From positions 1 to 8,332 of the forward strand of contig JACRAG010000482.1 in the NCBI GenBank assembly GCA_016213455.1: DNA of 8,332 nt, in the 5' to 3' direction. The DNA is from Anaerolineae bacterium (GTDB lineage: Bacteria > Chloroflexota > Anaerolineae > Anaerolineales > Anaerolineaceae). A model generated the notes under the pieces. The model saw nothing but the letters and a program-made list of their open reading frames with translations, was not told where the DNA came from and did no database searches. Of this stretch, positions 4,753 through 8,332 are shown piece by piece (the first letter of the stretch is position 1; each line of letters opens with the position of its first letter). Both the position numbers and the translations under genes were made by a program.

Positions 4753-5571
4753 TTAGGGCCGATTTTTTCCAGAGCCTGAACGGTCTTCCGATCCGCCCGA
4801 ACCGCTGTTGGAGCCGCTGCCTGAGTTGTCGTCAGAGCTGCCCGACCCACTGTTGGATCCGCTGCCCGATTTGTCATCCGAGCCACCCGATCCACTGTTG
4901 GAGTCATCGTCCGAGCTGTCGTCACCGTTGTTGTGGTTGCTGTCATCATCCGAGCTGTCGTCGCTGCCATGCCGGAATTCGCAGGTGTCCAGGACGAAGG
5001 TGCCGTTTTGATCTGCCACCACGCAAGCCTTCAGTGCGAACTGATCCCGCTCACGCTCTCTGCGGAATTCACCCGTCACCGTGATGGTCGCGCCGTTTTG
5101 CGCCATGTACTGGATCAGGTCATCCTCGAGATCCACAAGGATCTGCCCGGTGCCGTCATTCAGCAGCAGTTTGTCACCGCTCAACACCGATGCCATACCC
5201 GAGATGGTGAACACGCCGTCCATGTACTGTCCGCTGTTCGCCAGCAGCTGCGCGATGCTGACGCCGGTCACCGGTGTGCCCTGCGAATTGTCATCCGATG
5301 CTCCCGGGGTGCTGGAGGGTTCCGAGGATCGCCTGTCATCCGGGGTGGAGGAAACCTCGGCAGTTTCGGTTGCGTCCGGGGTGGAGCTCACTCCGGTCTC
5401 GGCTTTGGCGTTGTCACCCAGCAAGAGCGCCTGACCGCCGGCGATCAGCCCGGGCAGCGTGGACGAGGCGAACACGGGAGAGAACCTGCCAACAATGGCC
5501 GTACCGATGAACAGCAGCAGCGCCGTGATGATACTGGATGCGAGTACGAGAGAGAAAACACGTTTGGCCAT
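4753..5571 (-). CDS. Exported OB-fold protein with Ser-Thr-Pro and acidic Ser/Gly repeat tails
   Basis: A 272-residue protein in four parts. Residues 1-36 are a signal peptide or membrane anchor: MAKR, a hydrophobic stretch 8-28, and a possible cleavage at VFA-SS. Residues 61-96 are three 12-residue units that each begin with SSTP after one residue. Residues about 102-200 resemble the single-strand-binding/BOF type of OB-fold: YMDGVFTISGMASVL, then DKLLLNDGTGQILVDLED and NGATITVTGEF, with Cys183 and Cys197 perhaps forming a disulfide. Residues 203-272 are low complexity and acidic: two DDSSDDDSN units, then three 15-residue units of Ser-Asn-Ser-Gly type. The start is supported by AGGAG at 5579-5583, 7 nt upstream. 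No LPXTG or lipobox is visible. Related secreted OB-fold domains occur in stress-tolerance proteins such as the YgiW family, but the function here is unknown. It appears monocistronic. Confidence 0.8.
   Translation of the reverse strand: MAKRVFSLVLASSIITALLLFIGTAIVGRFSPVFASSTLPGLIAGGQALLLGDNAKAETGVSSTPDATETAEVSSTPDDRRSSEPSSTPGASDDNSQGTPVTGVSIAQLLANSGQYMDGVFTISGMASVLSGDKLLLNDGTGQILVDLEDDLIQYMAQNGATITVTGEFRRERERDQFALKACVVADQNGTFVLDTCEFRHGSDDSSDDDSNHNNGDDSSDDDSNSGSGGSDDKSGSGSNSGSGSSDDNSGSGSNSGSGGSEDRSGSGKNRP
4768..4902 (-). repeat. Three tandem 45-bp in-frame repeats (C-terminal tail of the OB-fold protein)
   Basis: Units 4858-4902, 4813-4857 and 4768-4812 each encode a 15-residue block of the pattern SNSGSG-x-S-(D/E)-D-x-SGSG (first SNSGSGGSDDKSGSG). 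The DNA units differ at scattered positions, while the peptide keeps its Gly/Ser/acid pattern. The unit number could vary between strains by slippage without breaking the frame. Confidence 0.85.
5284..5391 (-). repeat. Three in-frame 36-bp repeats (Ser-Thr-Pro linker)
   Basis: Residues 61-72, 73-84 and 85-96 of the OB-fold protein read VSSTPDATETAE, VSSTPDDRRSSE and PSSTPGASDDNS. Only the SSTP core is well conserved; the rest has diverged. Likely a flexible linker between the membrane end and the OB domain. Confidence 0.6.
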
Positions 5572-5610
5572 TTCAGAACTCCTATCAGTTAGGTTTGGTT
5601 ATCTGCATTG

Positions 5611-5673
5611 ATCATACCGGCGCAAACTGAAGAATTCCTGTAGGATTCCTGAATATTCACTGAAGATTGGGTG
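5611..5673 (-). promoter_or_regulatory. Candidate promoter and operator of the OB-fold gene
   Basis: Upstream of the OB-fold gene, minus-strand TATGAT (5616-5611, 5 of 6 bases of a -10 box) lies 39 bp before the ATG, but no good -35 box is found. Just upstream are direct repeats: ATTCCTG at 5634-5640 and 5645-5651 (11 bp apart, one helical turn), CTGAAGA at 5627-5633 and 5660-5666, and the palindrome GAATATTC at 5651-5658. Such an arrangement could bind a regulator; this is a weak call. Confidence 0.35.
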
Positions 5674-5740
5674 TTTTTCCGTTCGGTGGGTTGCCCAGCC
5701 TCTGAGGAAAGAGGGGCAATTGGAGGTTCCAGATTTGAAT

Positions 5741-5761
5741 GCACCCCTGAAGATCGGGTGC
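5741..5761 (-). other. Small hairpin after the glycerate kinase gene
   Basis: GCACCC (5741-5746) and GGGTGC (5756-5761) make a 6-bp stem with a 9-nt loop, 15 bp past the stop codon of the glycerate kinase. There is no T-run, so it would be a weak terminator at best. Confidence 0.35.
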
Positions 5762-5776
5762 TTGACCGCTGCGATA

Positions 5777-7126
5777 TCACCCCACCAGCAACACCAGCAG
5801 ATCGTTGACATTGGTGCCGGTCGGACCGGTGACCAGCAAGCCCCCGGCGCGCTCGAAGAAGGTGTAGGCGTCGTTGTCTGCCAGGAAGGCGCGCGCATCC
5901 AGCCCGGCGGCGCGGGCGCGGATCACGGTTTCGCCATCCACCAGGGCGCCGGCGGAATCTGTCGGACCGTCGCTGCCATCGGTTGCCAGGGCCATCAGCG
6001 CCACATCCGGCAGACCTTCCAGGGCCAGGGCAGCCGCCAGGGCCAGCTCCTGATTGCGCCCGCCGCGTCCCTTTCCCCGCACGGTGACGGTGGTCTCGCC
6101 GCCCCACACCAGGCATGCCGGCGCAGGCAGCGGATCGGCGTGGGCGCGGACGCCTTTAGCCAGCGCTGCGGCCACCCGCGCGACCTCGCGCGCTTCGCCT
6201 TCCATGAAAGTGGTCAACAGCAGGCTGTGAAACCCCAACTGTTCCGCGCGCTGCACTGTCGCCAGGGCAGCCAGGCGGTTGGAGGCCACGATGCGCGTCT
6301 CCACGCCTGCAAAGAGCGGATCACCGGGCTTGGGGGTGTCGTCCAGTTGACCGGCGGCCCCGGCGCGCAGATGCGTCAGCACCGCCGCCGGCGCCTGGGC
6401 CAGCAGGTCGTAGCGGGCCAGCACATCCAGCGCATCTGGGTGGCTGGTCGGGTCGGGCACGCACGGTCCGGAGGCAATCACATCCAGCGGGTCGCCCACC
6501 ACGTCCGACAGCACCAGGGTCAGCACACGCGCCGGCTGCAGCAGGCGCGCCAGCCGCCCGCCTTTCAGCCGGTCGAGGTGCTTGCGCACGGTGTTGATCT
6601 CGCCGATGGCGGCGCCGCCGCGCAGCAGGGCCTGGTTGGTTTGCTGCAGGTCGGCCAGGGTCAGCGGCGCAGCCGGGCAGGTGGTCAGCGCAGATGCGCC
6701 GCCCGAGATGAGCACCAGGGCCACATCGCTGGGCTGCAGTCCGCCGGCCAGGGCTTCGATCGCCAGCGCGGCGCGCAGGCCGGTTTCATCGGGGACGGGA
6801 TGACCGGCCTCGAACACCTGCAGTTGGGCGGGCAGGCGCGCTCCGGCGACATGCCCGGTTTTGGTGACGACCACGCCGCCGCTCAGCCGGTCGCCCAGGC
6901 GTTCAGCCGCGGCCAGCGCCATGGGAACGGCGGCCTTGCCCATGGCAATCAGGAAGATGCGCCCGGCTGCCAGCGTTTCAGTGCGCGGGTTTTCCAGACG
7001 CAGCAGCAGCCCGCCGGGGGTTTCGAGGGTGTGGAGACAACGCGACACCGCGGCAGCCGGATCGACGGCCTGCAAGGCGGCTTCGCGCAGGGCGTGCAGG
7101 GAGGTAAACAGGTCAGGGGTGGACAT
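5777..7126 (-). CDS. Glycerate 2-kinase, MOFRL family
   Basis: A 449-residue protein, full length for the DUF4147-MOFRL type (GckA/TtuD-like) glycerate kinases. These phosphorylate D-glycerate with ATP to 2-phosphoglycerate, feeding lower glycolysis. The N-terminal Rossmann-like domain carries IAMGKAA (60-66), GHPVPDE (108-114), LISGGASAL (139-147), NTVRKHLDRLKGGRLA (178-193) and LSDVVGDPLDVIASGP (206-221). The C-terminal MOFRL domain carries WGGETTVTVRGKGRGGRNQE (341-360), TDGSDGPTDSAGA (382-394) and TGPTGTNVNDL (433-443). All these conserved regions appear intact. The ATG at 7126 fits the family start, but no Shine-Dalgarno sequence is evident. The gene begins 29 bp after the ABC transporter stop, so co-transcription is likely. 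2-phosphoglycerate rather than 3-phosphoglycerate as product is family knowledge, not seen here. Confidence 0.93.
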   Translation of the reverse strand: MSTPDLFTSLHALREAALQAVDPAAAVSRCLHTLETPGGLLLRLENPRTETLAAGRIFLIAMGKAAVPMALAAAERLGDRLSGGVVVTKTGHVAGARLPAQLQVFEAGHPVPDETGLRAALAIEALAGGLQPSDVALVLISGGASALTTCPAAPLTLADLQQTNQALLRGGAAIGEINTVRKHLDRLKGGRLARLLQPARVLTLVLSDVVGDPLDVIASGPCVPDPTSHPDALDVLARYDLLAQAPAAVLTHLRAGAAGQLDDTPKPGDPLFAGVETRIVASNRLAALATVQRAEQLGFHSLLLTTFMEGEAREVARVAAALAKGVRAHADPLPAPACLVWGGETTVTVRGKGRGGRNQELALAAALALEGLPDVALMALATDGSDGPTDSAGALVDGETVIRARAAGLDARAFLADNDAYTFFERAGGLLVTGPTGTNVNDLLVLLVG

Positions 7127-7155
7127 GCTTAAAGTGTACTACAAGCCCTCGGAAA

Positions 7156-8332
7156 TCAGTCCGTGGCGCCGGTGCGCTCCTGGTCGGGCTTGAGCTGGCG
7201 GCGGTAGATCTCGGCGTAGAGCGCGGAGGTTTGCAGCAGTTCAGCGTGGCTGCCGCGCGCGGCGATGCGGCCCTTCTCCATCACCAGGATGGTGTTGGCG
7301 CGTATGACCGTGGAGAGACGGTGGGCGATGACGAAACTGGTGCGCCCCTGCATCAGACGTTCCAGCGCGGTTTGAATGGACTGCTCGGTCTCCGTGTCCA
7401 CCGAGGAGGTGGCGTCGTCCAGCACCAGCAGGCGCGGGTCGATCAGCAGGGCGCGGGCGATGGCAAGGCGCTGTTTTTGCCCGCCCGAAAGGGTGATGCC
7501 GCGCTCGCCGACCGGGGTATCGTAGCCCTGCGGCGTGTTGACGATGAAGTCGTGCGCCTGGGCGGCCTGCGCAGCCGCCAGAATGTCTTCCTCCCTGGCG
7601 TCCGCGATGCCAAAGGCGATGTTCTCGCGGATGCTGGCGGCAAACAGAGTCGTCTCCTGCAGCACGATGCCGATCTGGCTGCGCAGCGAGTGCAGCGTGG
7701 CGCAGCGGATGTCGTGACCGTCGATGAGGATGCGCCCGCCGGTGGGATCGTAGAAGCGCGGGATGAGGTTGATGATAGTGGACTTGCCCGAACCGGTCGG
7801 GCCAACCAGGGCGATAATTTCGCCGGGGTGGGCTTCGAGGTTGATCTCCTTCAATACTTCGCTGCGTTTGCCGTAGGAGAAGGATACGTTCTCAAAGCGC
7901 ACCTCGCCACGCAGTGCGGGCAGGTCCTGCGCGTCGGGGACTTCCTGCACCTCGGGGATGGTGTCGATGATTTCAAAGATGCGTTCGGCGGCGGACCCGG
8001 CGGCGGCGATGGCAGGGATGATCATGCCCAGCAGGCGCACCGGGTTGAGCAGCTGCGCCAGGTAGGTGGTGAAAGCCACCAGTTCGCCCAGGGTCACCTG
8101 ACCGCGCATCACCATGGCCCCGCCCAGGGCCAGCACCAGCACCGAGCTGAGGTTGGCGATGAGCTGCAGCATGGAGGAACCGGTGGCCTGCACGCGGGCT
8201 GCCTCAGCTGACAGGCCGAACCAGCGCTCATTTTCCACTTCAAAGCGCTGCAGTTCGGCGTCCTCCTGGGTGAAGGCCTTGACCACGCGCGCGCCGCGCA
8301 GATTTTGCTCCACGCGGGTGGTCAGCACCGCC
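7156..8332 (-). CDS. ABC exporter half-transporter (permease-ATPase fusion), N-terminus beyond the window
   Basis: The last 391 codons of a type IV (MsbA/LmrA-like) half-transporter; the beginning, including the first membrane helices, is off the right edge. The GTG at 8328 is an internal codon, not a start. Counting from that codon, residues 1-115 are the end of the membrane domain, with the coupling region RVEQNLRGARVVKAFTQE and two hydrophobic segments near 52-75 and 85-110. The nucleotide-binding domain follows, with Walker A GPTGSGKST (176-184), Q-loop Gln224, signature LSGGQ (280-284), Walker B LLVLDD (300-305), D-loop SSVD (308-311) and H-loop His336. The residue after the Walker B aspartate, normally the catalytic Glu, is Asp305 (codon 7414-7416). 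This is typical of the degenerate-site partner in heterodimeric exporters. Substrate unknown; multidrug or lipid export are the usual annotations. Confidence 0.93.
   Translation of the reverse strand, partial: AVLTTRVEQNLRGARVVKAFTQEDAELQRFEVENERWFGLSAEAARVQATGSSMLQLIANLSSVLVLALGGAMVMRGQVTLGELVAFTTYLAQLLNPVRLLGMIIPAIAAAGSAAERIFEIIDTIPEVQEVPDAQDLPALRGEVRFENVSFSYGKRSEVLKEINLEAHPGEIIALVGPTGSGKSTIINLIPRFYDPTGGRILIDGHDIRCATLHSLRSQIGIVLQETTLFAASIRENIAFGIADAREEDILAAAQAAQAHDFIVNTPQGYDTPVGERGITLSGGQKQRLAIARALLIDPRLLVLDDATSSVDTETEQSIQTALERLMQGRTSFVIAHRLSTVIRANTILVMEKGRIAARGSHAELLQTSALYAEIYRRQLKPDQERTGATD

Noticed and set aside
5589..6116. Minus-strand frames extending into the gap between glycerate kinase and the OB-fold gene
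   Set aside because: They are out-of-frame readings of the glycerate kinase end continuing into non-coding sequence, with no start signal or recognisable domain.
5720..7132. Long plus-strand open frame of 470 codons opposite the glycerate kinase
   Set aside because: It is antisense to a complete MOFRL glycerate kinase with all motifs intact; the protein is rich in Gln, Gly, His and Arg, as expected from a GC-rich shadow frame.
7231..8211. Plus-strand open frame of 326 codons opposite the ABC transporter
   Set aside because: Complement of a clear ABC ATPase domain; the composition is typical of a shadow frame and no family is recognisable.
1..8332. A novel defence, mobile or biosynthetic system
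   Set aside because: All seven genes belong to metabolic, transport, translation or envelope families, except the OB-fold protein of unknown role; no grouping suggests a dedicated new system.

Overview
The window is GC-rich bacterial chromosome. A pyruvate:ferredoxin oxidoreductase points to an anaerobic or facultative lifestyle. The intergenic repeats (TGTCATYGCGAG-type and TAGGTTGGG-type palindromes) and the gene set are what I would expect from Chloroflexota, most likely an Anaerolineae-like lineage. That placement is inference; there is no rRNA or other decisive marker here.

Layout. Bases 1-1337 form the end of a plus-strand operon: the last 70 codons of nifJ (pyruvate:ferredoxin oxidoreductase), a strong intercistronic hairpin, a dihydroorotate-dehydrogenase-like flavoprotein gene, and an intrinsic terminator. 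Everything from 1890 to the right edge is on the minus strand. Between the two convergent units, bases 1338-1889 hold no credible gene. That gap contains two 144-bp palindromic repeat copies (about 95% identical, 325 bp apart) around a different palindromic repeat of 97 bp.

The minus-strand genes, read from right to left in transcription order, are: the C-terminal 391 codons of an ABC exporter half-transporter (8332-7156), whose Walker B motif has Asp in place of the catalytic Glu; a MOFRL-family glycerate 2-kinase (7126-5777); a secreted or membrane-anchored OB-fold protein with Ser-Thr-Pro repeats before and acidic Ser/Gly/Asp repeats after the fold (5571-4753); a bicistron of ribosomal protein bS21 and initiation factor IF-1 (4306-3789) with a recognisable promoter and a terminator-like hairpin in its leader; and an SLC13-type permease with two TrkA-C domains (3722-1890).

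Functional links. nifJ and the DHOD-like gene very probably share a transcript. rpsU and infA both act on the 30S subunit during initiation, and their leader looks capable of transcription attenuation. The ABC transporter and glycerate kinase are 29 bp apart on the same strand and may be co-transcribed, but no functional link is evident. I see no defence system, CRISPR array, phage, transposase, tRNA or rRNA. The most interesting items are the rpsU-infA leader, the paired palindromic repeats, the repeat-flanked OB-fold protein and the DHOD-like protein that lacks the usual catalytic cysteine motif.
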